A stretch of 64,000 nucleotides of DNA from Oidiodendron maius Zn (lineage: Eukaryota > Ascomycota > Leotiomycetes > Myxotrichaceae): assembly GCA_000827325.1 (NCBI GenBank), contig KN832870.1:248001-312000 (forward strand), given 5' to 3'. Positions 10,835-21,944 of this stretch are shown piece by piece. The translations under genes and the position numbers were made by a program. The stretch's first letter is position 1. Each line of letters starts with the position of its first letter. The notes under the pieces are model-generated. The model was given only the letters and a program-made list of their open reading frames with translations. It made no database searches and had not been told where the DNA came from.

Positions 10835-12331
10835 TCTAATGGTGGGGGAACACGGGGTATATGACAGTTCCTATCCAGAGCTGAATGTCAGGTCAAAAGA
10901 GTATAATTAGTGATAATTATCTCAAGTTCTATCTAGCTACCAGGCCTCGCCAGGTTCTGTAATCGAGCCTCGGTAAGTGGTTGTCAAAAATGGCTTTCAG
11001 AAAGGCCCGCGCATAAAATGTTCTATCCGCGAGTTTGCCAATACCAAGAATCGTTCATGAGGCCCAAGTAAATCGCCTTCTCTGGACTTGAGACTCTCTA
11101 CGCTGCTGGATCATCTGAGTCTATCCACTGTAAAGAGAAGATCTAGCATTTTGGAAAGAGCCCGGGACGATATTGTAAGTCATGCCGTTCACTCTGGATT
11201 TCTTAGCTGATTTGTTTCAGGTCATTAAGTTGGCGGTGAGGATGCCACTCAGCAAGCCCAGAAAGGCGAACTTTGAGATACTTGCTAGATGATCTCCTGA
11301 TAGCCTTATGGACGGTACGGCCCACATCTCGCGTACCTAATTCTGAATGCAGCTGACGAGCTCCAGAGACGAGCTCCAGATCGTGCGAAAAATTTCAAAT
11401 ACTGATCACAGTATAGTAGAAGATGTGTGTGTTTGAAATTGTCTCACAGCAGGGCAAGCCTACGTTACTCGGTGTAATGATATTCGTCCAAGATAAGCCA
11501 AGGCCTCTACTTCTCGTATGCGAAGTGAGCGGAAACCAGGAAGTGCGGCAAGGGGCATTCCTAACGCATCGGAAAGCTAAGCGGAATAAGTGCGCACCAT
11601 CTTGTCCCGTATGAGTGGCAAGCACATTTAGTTTGTGCACCACTCCCCGTTTCCATTCAGCTGATCGTCTTTTAATGCAAATAGGTCGGAAATCGTCAAT
11701 TCCAGTTGACTCTATGACGGAGGAAATTTAAGATTAGTCTATTGAGCCATGACTTTGTAGTTATTGTAGCAGACAAATAGATCAAGTTATCACAAATCGC
11801 GCCGCAACCATGGAAATACTCTAATACAGGGGGTGATTAGCATATCCGGTTGATTAGTGGCATTCCATACTGTTTTCCAAATGATTCTAGTCCGATATAG
11901 ACGAAATAATTGACTACACAATAATAGGCTAGGTCACCCTTCGCGTTGTATCTAAGGATTTAAAGTTGACTGCGATGGCATGCCAGGCTGATCCGAAAGC
12001 CTTAGCGTACATGAAGGTGCGAAACTCCGGTCTCCAATTCATATCTAGGCACTATTATGAAAGGGGCGACATTTGAAGATGAACGAAATCTGCTGGTCAT
12101 GTAGACGCCTGCCGCTCTCAACTACCGAGGAGCAGTGGAGCGGGGCAGCAATAGTCCGTGGGAAACAACAAAGCAGGATAGTTTCATGATGTGGGTAGTG
12201 CTTTGTAACCCGGCCAGTGACATTTACCTTTTCAATATATAAGTTGGAGAGTCTGTCTATTATACGCCTCTATAGCCTAAAGCATCTTTCGCAGAACTTC
12301 AATATATATAATCTGTCATGATGAGTGATTC
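10835..12331. other. Long intergenic region, no confident gene
   Basis: Only short frames. Around 11150-11270 a GT...CAG pair brackets a coding-like stretch (VIKLAVRMPLSKPRKANFE), possibly the trace of a lost gene, but no family could be named. The last 100 bp are TA-rich and probably contain the promoter of the transcription factor. Confidence 0.35.
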
Positions 12332-14492
12332 ATGACTGATTCGGCACCTTACAATCAGATGGCCCGTGGTCCGCAGCAGAGATCTTCTGATCTAACAAAG
12401 GAAGGCGATGTTTTGCGTGATTTGAAGGGACTGGCTTCTGCGGATTTTGGACAGGGTGAGATACAAAATGATACCACTCAATATCAGGGCCAAAGGTAGA
12501 TTGAGCTATACTATCATATGTGGTGAATATTTACATAGCTAATATAATTAAGGTCACCAATAATCCAGGTTGATGAAGGAACGGCGGGCCCATCAGATGT
12601 CACCATGGCGCCGGGCTATTATCTATTCGCAGAAATTTACCCCGAATTTCTCTTAGAAGTGACAAATAGCTCTGGATCGGCCTCCTCCGTACAGTCCATA
12701 GACATCACTAAAATTCCAGTATCAACATCATCTTCTGGTAAATTTGATTGTCTCCATAATCGTTAAAGGCTGTGCGAGCTAACATATGGGGTTTCCGATA
12801 GTCTCAGCTCCGCAAGAAGAAACTGCTGCCTCAAGAACATGTCATCAAGACCGCCGGCTTGTTCCCTCGATACTGGGTGATGTGACATCAGTAACCCCTG
12901 ATTTTCTTCTTCGCCGGTACAATAATTATCTGCCAGATTATATAGAAACCTTGTCGCCTCGTCTCTCACAGCAAGAGGTGTTATATTTGACTAAGAGCGA
13001 AGCTTTACGGATTCCTTCCGACGAGCTTCGAGATGCTTTGCTTCGAAGCTATGTTGATTTCATACATCCTTTTATACCAGTTCTGAATATACGGCAGTTT
13101 TTGACTTCCATTGATGGACTGGATGCGAGTGGTGGGAAGCTGAGTATACAGCTTTTTCAAGCCGTTATGTTTGCCGGGACCGCTTTTGTGGACATGCAGT
13201 TCCTTCATGCTGCTGGATATACGACGCGACGTGCAGCTCGAGAGATATTTTATAAAAGAGCCGAGGTTGGTAGTCTTTCCTCCCACTGTTGTCCTAATGA
13301 CTCACCCAATCGAAAGCTTCTGTGCGAATATTCCTGCACGCAAGATGTAATGTCCCATATTCAGTCCATTCTTCTAATATCATACTGGGGTGACCTCCAC
13401 AATGGGTATAAGGATACGTGGTACTGGATGGGAATAGCAATTTCGATGGCTAAAGAAATTAAACTTCACAAAGATTTATACATCGATATAGGTGCGGACC
13501 AGCATCGATTAAGAAGGAGACTATGGTGGTTATGCATCATGCAAGACTCGATCATCGCTCTTAGCATGAGGCGAAGCACTAGACTAGGAGGCGATAGAGA
13601 CGTACCTATACTTACACTGGATGATTTTGAAATTGAAGAGTTGCCACCTACAGCGGCCTGTATTTCATCAGCATGCCACTATACGAGAAATCCCGGCGTT
13701 CAACATGAGATGGCTATTATCTGTTTAGAAAAGGTAAAACTCTGTCAGATCCTTCGACAAGTTTTATTAGTACAATATACAGTCGATCAGTCCGACGAGG
13801 ATATGAACATTGCCGCAGAGCCGAAATTGGGGCTGCGGCCATCCAGGGAAGCCACAAAACTCTCACAGTTTAGGGCTTGCGAGAGCAGACTTCAGATCTG
13901 GGCAGAACAGCTTCCCATAAGAGCAGCGTATCAAAGGCCAATTCAACCTTCCTTATTTGAAGCCGCTCTTCTGCTCAAGCTCCATTGCGCTACTCTTCGA
14001 ATGCTTTATCTTACGACAATGATCATATTCTATCGACCGATACAGATTACTATTGGCCCTTCATTTAATCAGTCGGCGGATTTTTCAAACGTGCCATTGC
14101 GTCAATTTGCGAGGCACACTGTCCGCCTTGCAGCCGAAGAGATCTCCGAAATTTCAAATGATCTAAATGGTTTGAAAATGTTACATTTCTTGCCCGTTAT
14201 TGGAGTCACGGCTCTTGTAACAGCTACGGTAGAACATATGGTTGCCTCCTGCTCGCCTGATCCAAACGTTCGGAATCTGGCCCTCCAACAATTTAAGACC
14301 TCTTATCAGTATATAAACCTTCTTCAAAGCCAGCACCCGTTGGCTGTGGATGCCACAAACTTCATCCATGCAGCGGTCTGTAGCTTTCAGATCAGAGCTG
14401 ATAACGCAGAACTTTTGACTCAGGCGATTGGGCTTTCTCAGTCGGATAACACTTACTATGAAAAACGTGGGGAAGATAATTGTCTTTGGTAA
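12332..14492 (+). CDS. Fungal-specific transcription factor (Fungal_trans domain), no zinc cluster seen
   Basis: Three exons (12332-12495, 12553-12737 and 12802-14492) with introns of 57 and 64 nt give about 679 residues. The middle-homology domain is clear: LLRSYVDFIHPFIPVLN, LLISYWGDLHNGYKDTWYWMGIAISMAKEIKLHKD and RRRLWWLCIMQDSIIALSMRRSTRL. This resembles the cutinase-transcription-factor-1-beta type. The first ATG that stays open is 12332; an ATG at 12318 meets a stop at once. Neither the assembled N-terminus nor the sequence just upstream contains the CxxCRxRKxxC binuclear zinc cluster, so DNA binding is unexplained: an upstream exon may be missing or the protein may act without its own DNA-binding domain. 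It may regulate neighbouring metabolic genes. Confidence 0.8.
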
Positions 14493-15453
14493 TACACTTG
14501 CTCAGTTTGTGCATGCTCGTTCCGGCTCAGGCCTGCGGTTTGTATCTATTCAGACATAGACTTTGCCAAATAATGATACTTTAGAGTATTTGTGACGTGG
14601 ACTGCCTATGTAATGGATTTACTATAGGGCTAGGTATGTATAGGTATCCTGGCTTGAAGTTGAGGATTTGATAGAGGTATTTCGCTCACAGTTGAAATCT
14701 CCTGGGCATGCTTTTTCAACGTCCACAAAGGGTCTCAAAACTTAGCCTGTCTCCCAGAATTTAGCTTGTCTACATGGTCATTCTCCATGTCTTGTCGAAA
14801 TTTCCGCGTCTAATCGCATAATTAATGTCACTGCTCCGTACTAGGTCTATATCGTATCTTTGTCAACCTCAATCAGTGCTTTTATTTTAACCCAATAAAT
14901 ACTTCGCCTGAACGGCCACCACCATTACACAAAGCTGGGTGTCAAAGGCCAAAGAATTAGTTGCATTTATTTATTTCTAAAACAAAACTCCTAACGACTT
15001 AGCCCGTAATACTACTAGTCCTGGGAGCATCTTTTACTTAATCCCGTGAAAATCACATCTCAAAGAGCCAATAGCCCAGTGAATACTTCAATTCATAACG
15101 ATCAGAAAGCAATGAAGATAGGAAGCCAATAGGAGAGAACTTGCTGTATGCAAAGCAGACGGGTTAGCAAGTCACATCCATATCCCGAGTATCTCCGTTC
15201 TAGAGACAGCCCTTCGAATTACTGAGGATATAGCCTTCCATCCCTGAACCGTATTGAGAAAATTTCGGGCAAATTCCGTTTGTAATTACCGTGGTTCGAT
15301 GCCGCCCAGATGCAGTTAGCAATGCGGAATACCTTAGATTACTAGTCAGCATAGCATATAAATACCAGAACTACGGCCTCTAAATTTATTTAATCAAATG
15401 CGAGACATCTACTGCTGAACTGATATCTATTCCATACTTTAGGCGCGATCATT
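14493..15453. other. Intergenic region, no gene seen
   Basis: AT-rich, short frames only. It probably holds the 3' region of the transcription factor and the promoter of the decayed ligase gene. Confidence 0.4.
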
Positions 15454-16850
15454 ATGGCCACTGAATCACCATATCGCCCTATCCACATTCCGGACATCGA
15501 CACGTGGGACTTCTTATTCGAGCAGAAAAGATCATTTCCAGACAGTAATGGTAAGGCGAACCCTCCTTCGCCTTAATCCCGGCTGAAACAAGTTATAAAA
15601 GTTATCTACCTCGATTCTAAATCTCGTCAGTACACGTTTCAAGATGTTATGGAGACCGCCACTTCATTCGGTAATAGCCTTTGAACACACTGGAACTGGC
15701 AGAAAGGAGATGTGATTGTGTGGTATGCCCCAAATTGTGTGGATACTCCTGCATTAATTTATGGGACTTTGTGGGCATCAGGTGTCGTCTCACCTTCGAA
15801 TCCGACGTACTCAGCTTCAGAGCTAGCATTTCAATTGAAAGACTCCCAAGCCAAAGCTGTCGTAACGCAAATTTCCGGCCTTGAAACCGCCCTAGAAGCC
15901 GCAGAAATAGCCGGCCTTCCTCAGAATCGAATCTTGTTGATTGGGGACGAGAAGCATCCGCAATTTCTGCATTTTTCTGAGCTTATAGGCTCTAGAAGAG
16001 ATGCCAAACACGACCGAGTTGCACAAAAATCTTCTGATCTAGCATTTCTCGTTTATTCCTCGGGGACGACTGGCCTGCCGAAAGGTGTGAAGCTTACACA
16101 CCGGAATATTATTTCTAATATTTTGATGATCGATTTTGGTCAGTCAGAGCTCAGTTGCTACGGCGAACAAAATGGCATGGGTGATGTGATTATGGCGGTC
16201 TTACCCTTTTATCACATTTATGGTTCGTTCAATTTCTATTCCTGTTCTATTTCTGCATGTAATCGTAAGTCATACTGATAGCGCACTGTACAGGTCTCCA
16301 GCTGCTCATTAATCATGCAATACATATCGGTGTACGAACAGTCATACTCCCTCGCTTCGAGTTGAATGCCTTTTGCAAAGCAATTCAGGACCATAAGATC
16401 ACCTTTTGTTATATTGCCCCTCCCATTGCCTTGCTCCTATCTAAGTCACCAATTATTGAGAAATATGATCTAAGCAGCGTAAAAATGTGCCTATCAGCGG
16501 CGGCACCTTTACCCCTAGATTTGGTGGAGAGCGTTTGGAATCGGCTGAAAATCCCAATCAAGCAAGCCTACGGATTGAGCGAGACTGGTCCCGCAACCCA
16601 TGTTCAGGTTAGCTTACATTAATTTCTGCTTCCGCTGCGTTCTCTTACGTATCTACTATTAGAGGAATGAAGAATGGCGATCCAAAGTTGGGTCCGTCGG
16701 CAGATTATTACCAAATCAGTCTATGAAAATCGTGTCAGAGTCTGGCAAACTACTACCAGTTGGCTCAAGTGGAGAGATCTGGATCAAGGGACCAAATATT
16801 TTTGCAGGGTATCATAACAATCCGAAGAGGCCAAGATGGCAAATTTGAAA
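15454..16850 (+). pseudogene. 4-coumarate-CoA ligase-like AMP-binding enzyme, truncated and interrupted
   Basis: Exons at 15454-15550, 15602-16222, 16294-16607 and 16663-16850. The start MATESPYRPIHIPDIDTWDFLF, the AMP-binding signature VYSSGTTGLPKGVKLTHRN, LPFYHIYG, the YGLSET motif and SSGEIWIKGPNIFAGYHNNP identify the ANL superfamily, 4CL-like branch. These enzymes adenylate a carboxylic acid and transfer it to CoA, often in peroxisomes. Two defects are seen. A TGA at 15682-15684 interrupts the frame before THWNWQKGDVIVWYAPN, at a place where relatives continue. The gene also ends shortly after the GYHNNP region, lacking the C-terminal domain of about 130 residues with the catalytic lysine. 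The downstream sequence is AT-rich and repeat-like. I judge it non-functional. Confidence 0.8.
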
Positions 16851-17279
16851 TTGAAGCTGTAATAGACAAGTATCTTGGCTAATCATACTATACTTTTATC
16901 TTCGATGTTGTTGGTCTCCTCACTTCCTTATTCTCAAAAGATCTGGGCGGCAAAGTATTGCAGAGGTCAGGGAGCAATATAACATAAGGGTTCAATACAA
17001 TAGGTGTTGTATTAAGTGCATTAAATCGACTAAACAGCTAACTACTACTGAGACGCGTACTCCCTAATATATATAGACGTAAAAGCCCCTCACTTGCCGT
17101 GCGGGGTTATATCCGACGCCCTAGATGAGTGAGGTATTTACCTTAGCTTAGGCTTCAACGCCCTGAATATATGAGCTATATAATACTAGTATCTCAGGTG
17201 CACTCTCAGGACGGCCTCGGATATACTAGATACCTGACCCTTTAGGTATATATTAGTAACTGAAGCTCGACGACGACCT
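16851..17279. other. AT-rich island, probably repeat-derived
   Basis: TA-rich sequence without open frames, lying exactly where the ligase gene is cut off. It looks like the remnant of an insertion or a RIP-affected segment; no termini could be identified. Confidence 0.35.
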
Positions 17280-18522
17280 TTATAGAGCGCTCCCTAGAAT
17301 TGGCCCTAAGCGCTTGCCGTATAATAGCTGTGACTGTTCTAGTTCCCAGGCGTCTCGATTCCTAACATAGCGAGGATTTTGCGCTACAATAGAACAGGGC
17401 AGGTAACACTTGTGATCGATATCATAGGTTACGCTTCCACCCACGCCATTCGAAGCTGAAGCGATAGCAGCGTCACACATGGTATGGCGTATGCTTCCCC
17501 AGTGGCCGGATATCGCATCCCGGACCCATTTCTGTTCCAGTTGTTGCTTCAATTCTAGCGCGTTGGTATCCAGCGTAGCAATTTCGAGATGGCGAAGCGC
17601 ATCCATGATGATGGCAGCGGCTGGAGCTTCGCGAACCTCTAAAACCTTGTGATCGGTGCTAAGAGGCTCGAGCCCGACGAATCGGCCGTGACCAAATTTT
17701 CCTACCTCATTGTTCAGCAGCGCGATGGCTTCGATGAGGGGGAGTTTGTTCCCGTCGACGGAGACGAGACTGCCATTCTCAAAGCCGAGTGTGAGCTTCT
17801 TGGTCGAATCATGATTGCAGGGTCGCGTCCATTCATAGGCATCTTCCGGGATGGAGAAAACTTCCGGATCGTTCAGCGGACCGCCCTCGAACTCCCGGCA
17901 CCATAGGTTTTCATCGCCGCTCAGATTGCAGTCCGATGTGATGGTCAGTCCGGCCGCCGCCAGTTCTTCAGCTTTCTTCTCTCGCGAGACGACTGAATGG
18001 ACATATGGGCTCCCACATTCTCCGGAGAAGCCACAGCGCACAATGCTATTGTTGAGCCGGGGCAGGCTGTTCTGTGACAGGTTTGCGGTATGGAGCAGCA
18101 AACCCGCATTCAAGTCCCTGGCGGAGTCCGTGATCAAGCGGGCGATAACCGGACGAGTGAGTGAACTGCTGATCGGGTACACCCCCATATACTTTGCATG
18201 AGCGCGAATGGCTGGCATGACACCTTGTTTGACAAACAGTTCACGACCGTCGAGATATTTGAAGCTGGCACCGAAACGGGCGGCTTTTTTTGTAAGCTCC
18301 TCCTCGTCTACGGAGGCCCCAAGGTCTACCGCGACAGCGTGGATGTTTGTAAAGCCGAGCCGCTGAAGTCTGAAGAGCAAATAAGTGCTGTCCAGGCCGC
18401 CGCTAAACATCGTGACAACGGCTTTCTTGCCGAGGTTGGCAATATGCTCAAAGCTTTCAATGAATCGTTCATGCTACACTGATTAACATAATGACTTGAT
18501 GGTGGGATAGTGCTTGTACCAT
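17280..18522 (-). CDS. Argininosuccinate-synthase-like (ArgG family) ATP-dependent ligase, divergent
   Basis: A long exon encodes an ArgG-type N-type ATP pyrophosphatase: PP-loop [14 protein letters not shown], then [10 protein letters not shown] and [19 protein letters not shown], the counterpart of the DENLW...E.G.L.DP segment in ArgG. Canonical ArgG couples citrulline and aspartate through AMP. Here the loop that reads GATGKGNDQVRFE in ArgG is replaced by [14 protein letters not shown], suggesting another substrate. The first in-frame ATG (18410) lies inside the PP-loop, too late. The frame stays open upstream to 18473 ([17 protein letters not shown]), and a one-codon first exon at 18520-18522 with a 46-nt intron (18474-18519) would supply the start; this is my inference. 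It is single-exon otherwise. Its neighbours are an oxygenase and a transporter. A horizontally acquired bacterial origin is possible. Confidence 0.8.
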
Positions 18523-20134
18523 TGTGTCACGTTGTCATAAAAAACAGGGCGTGAAAAGTAAAAATAAGTTAAGCGGGTTGCGATTGAAGCTGAGATTTCT
18601 AAGCAGTAATCACTATCACAATGGCTAATCACTCAGAGGAGGTGTCAAGGTCTTGTATTCAACTGTTATACTTGGTATTTTGGACATATAAACGCATCCC
18701 TGTATTTCACACTCTCTCGCTTTAGGGGCTTTCATCCGATCAGACACCAGCTTTGTATAATTCCTTTATGAAATACTTTCCTTAATAATATATATATTCT
18801 GAATTAGGATTAAATACTTATTCTTTTACCTTTTAGAAGGAGCGTACTGTAGTAGCTGCAGGAGGCTCAGTTTCAACTGCAACCGAGGTTCCCGCAACCG
18901 AGGTTCCGGCAATTGAGCTTCCCGAGACCAAGCTTTCTGCAGCTAATTTATTACACCTGCTTTTGACAAGCATGAGGCGTTAGGAGCTTATATAATAAGA
19001 TAAATTTGTTAAGGGACGAATAAGAAGAGAGTATTAATTGATGCATAAGAGGGCCTTTACTAGCGAGAGGCAACGGCAACTGCATGAAGGGATACTTAAT
19101 TATTCTTAAGTTAATTATTCGTAAAATTATATTAAATTATTGTTCAAAAGCCTCCTACTCGTACCCAAAGGCAGGACAGAAGAAGAAAAATATTCCTCTC
19201 TACTGTCTAGTCGGTCTCCATCTGGCAAAGGTCTCACAGTAAGGATCCTCAAAGCCTGGGTACTTCAATTAGTAGAAGAATTCGCATAGACATATGTTGC
19301 CCGTACATATCTGGATCATTACCGAGATCTATCTCTTGCTGCACCCTCTGAGCTTGTTGAGTCCTTTCGAGGCTGCGCGTCATTTCGAAGTGTCGTCCTA
19401 ATTGCCGACACTAGTAATTATAGAAAAGTCTCTACCCCGCTCAGTTAGCTCTATAAGCTTATGGCCAAGGCCAGTTTCCCATTGGCCAGATTACAAGATC
19501 TACATTGCGCCCCCATGCGTCTCATAAAGCGAAAGTACATTCTACCTCTCCGATCCATGGAAGCTTGATTTCATGTAGAGAATATGAATGCGTTGTGGAT
19601 CAGATTGTTGTCTACTAGGTAAGCCGTAGCTAACCTGGTTTCAAACTAGGGCGTGCGGAAGGGATCTATTGAAAACAGGTCTTCCGACTGAATTCTATTA
19701 ACAATTGAATGCCTCTTCCAATGACGTGTACAATGTCTTACATTTGAGAGCATTAGCAGTTACCCACCCATTCTTGCCGCAAAGTAAGTACAGTATAATA
19801 TGCCGCGGCGTAGATAGATTATTCAATTTTCGTCCTAATATAACCGGCCCAAGAGAAATCTGACACGCAGATATTCCGTCTCGAATTCATGCTTTATATG
19901 GATATCACGCCGTTTCTATTCATTGCTGAAATCATGATCGGCACTCGTGGTGCCTATAGCGAGCAGTGGTTGTGCCGACACATGCTGCTACTCATCACGA
20001 AAGTGCCAACTCTCCGGGTATATAAGATACTCTAAAGTTGCAACTTTTTGGCTTCAAAGTGACATTTCAAACCAAATCTCTATAACCACATACACACTCC
20101 CACCAAGAATTATTACAAGCCCGAATCTCTACCA
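18523..20134. other. Long intergenic region with AT-rich parts and a short tandem repeat
   Basis: No gene recognised. At about 18877-18925 a 15-bp unit (CAACCGAGGTTCCCG type) is repeated three times imperfectly. 18770-19140 is TA-rich. The last 200 bp probably carry the promoter of the oxygenase gene, including TATATAAG at about 20020. Confidence 0.4.
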
Positions 20135-21266
20135 ATGGCTATCACTGAGCCTATCATCGTTTCAAAGTCGCTGCCGACAATTCACCTCGACCTCCTTCGA
20201 GCTGAAAATGACATGGAGAGCAAGAAATTACTCAGCGCTTGTCGGATCCAGGGGTTCTTCTATCTCGATTTGACTAGCGATTCAGAGATATGCAAATTGT
20301 GGGAAGGCATGGTAGCGAGGATGAAGGATTACTTCGAACAGCCACTTGAAGTTAAGATGCAGGACTCTCGGGGGAGTCACAATTATGGGTAAGTTTATTC
20401 TCGCAGATCACAGCTAGGCCTTTGTTATCAACTACTGACTTTTCCAGCTACATACCTGTGGGCACGGAACCGGGTCCCAAGCCAGAAACAAAAGACGGCT
20501 ACGAAACTCTCAAGGTATGGTATACTCTTCTACAATCCGCTCAACCTATTCTCGAAACCAACTAATCCCTCCCTCTTAGTTTTCTCGCCGAGAATTTCTA
20601 AAGGGCTCAGCTGACCTCACCACCGCGGTCCGCTCTGAAGCAGACTACTTTTTCTCCTTCATCATGCACGCCCATACCATCACCTTTATGATCCTTGAGC
20701 GCCTCTCAACGCAGCTAGGCCTTACCGGTTCCTCCCGCTTCGAGGCCGACCACGCCGACCCGGGGCCTTCTCTCTCGACGCTCGTCCTCCTACACTACCC
20801 AAAGCACAACAATGCCACCGCGCTCACCAACGTAGGCCACCTCAAGCACACCGACATCAGTACTCTCACGTTCCTTCTCGCCAAACAATGGGGTCTCCAA
20901 TTCCTCTCTCCAGAGACCAACCGCTGGGAGTTCCTCGAACCTCGACCCGGCCACGCCATCATCAACGTCGGCAACTTTTTACGATTCAGGTCTGGGGGAG
21001 AGATGGCGAGCATTGTGCATCGCGTCATTCCGCTCAAGGAGAGGCAGGACGAGGATCGGTATAGTATTGTGTATTTACTCCGCACGAATGATGACGCGAG
21101 CTTCAATGACCCGACGGGCAAGAAGTGGACGGCGAAGGAGTGGCATGATTATAAGTATGAAGTATTCCAGAGTCCAACTACCTTGGATGCGAAGGGGCAG
21201 ATTTTGACGGCTATGATGGAGGAGAACGATAAGATGGTGGTGAGGGAAGGAATAACTTCTGAATAA
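20135..21266 (+). CDS. 2-oxoglutarate/Fe(II)-dependent oxygenase, isopenicillin-N-synthase-like
   Basis: Three exons (20135-20388, 20448-20514 and 20580-21266) with introns of 59 and 65 nt encode about 335 residues, a normal size. The N-terminal DIOX_N region contains RIQGFFYLDL. The double-stranded beta-helix core has HTDIST (H-x-D iron ligands), the distal histidine in ASIVHRVIP, and the RxS 2-oxoglutarate clamp in DRYSIVYLLR. Members hydroxylate, desaturate or cyclise small molecules and are common in fungal metabolite clusters; they are soluble. It sits between the ArgG-like ligase and an MFS transporter, which suggests that the three could serve one pathway, though no shared regulation is visible. 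The substrate cannot be predicted. Confidence 0.9.
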
Positions 21267-21944
21267 GTCAGAATGGGACGTTACGGAAGGAATGCCTAGT
21301 TATTCAGGCTGTACTGAACTACACTATTTGAGCCCTCACTTCTCATTTTAGACAATAAGCCTTTGCCAACTCTATATTCTCTTCTACAGTTAGTGATTTA
21401 GGTAGGAATGAGAGCTTTACTGACAGTATGAGTTTACTGTCTTTATATTAATATCAATGGATCCTTTACAATTAGGCTCGAGGTATAACGTTATAAAAAT
21501 AGTGTCTCGATATCTAGAGAGCATAACTACGGATCCGTACGAGATCCTAAGCAACGAGGACGAGGCATATAAGGACTCAGAAAATAGATACTTCTCTCGG
21601 TAGTTTTACCTCCTTGTAATACAAGTTGCTTCCTGACTAAGTAGGTCCACAGCTAAACCGTTACATCTCATGTATAACCCTTAATCTCTATTTTATTCCT
21701 TGCCTTTTGATTCCATTTCCATTTTCTATTGCCCTGCTCACTCTCCCATACTTATTCCCCTGCGCTCCTCTCCTCTATCCTGCTCCCTCTCCTATCCGCT
21801 ATTCCTTGATTCCTCCCCTCTCCCTCCTATACTCCAACTTGGTATATTCCATCCATCCTCCCACCCATCCCAAGCACAAGCATAAGCGGGAAGCTGAGCC
21901 TATGGTCCCTGCGGTCGCATGGCCACGACGTTCGTAACATGCCA
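21267..21944. other. Intergenic region with a strongly pyrimidine-rich strand
   Basis: Between converging genes. From about 21690 to 21885 the + strand is almost entirely C and T with few purines, a marked strand asymmetry. A 48-codon frame at 21458-21604 (MDPLQLGSRYNVIKI...) is open but unrecognised and may be a repeat remnant. Confidence 0.4.

Noticed and set aside
12079-12180. CWSCRR motif upstream of the transcription factor, considered as a zinc cluster
   Set aside because: Only two cysteines with the wrong spacing, and the frame ends in a stop; not a Zn2Cys6 domain.
16810-16885. EIEAVIDK-like words after the ligase, considered as a chromodomain start from a retroelement
   Set aside because: Too short and without flanking domain sequence; could be chance.
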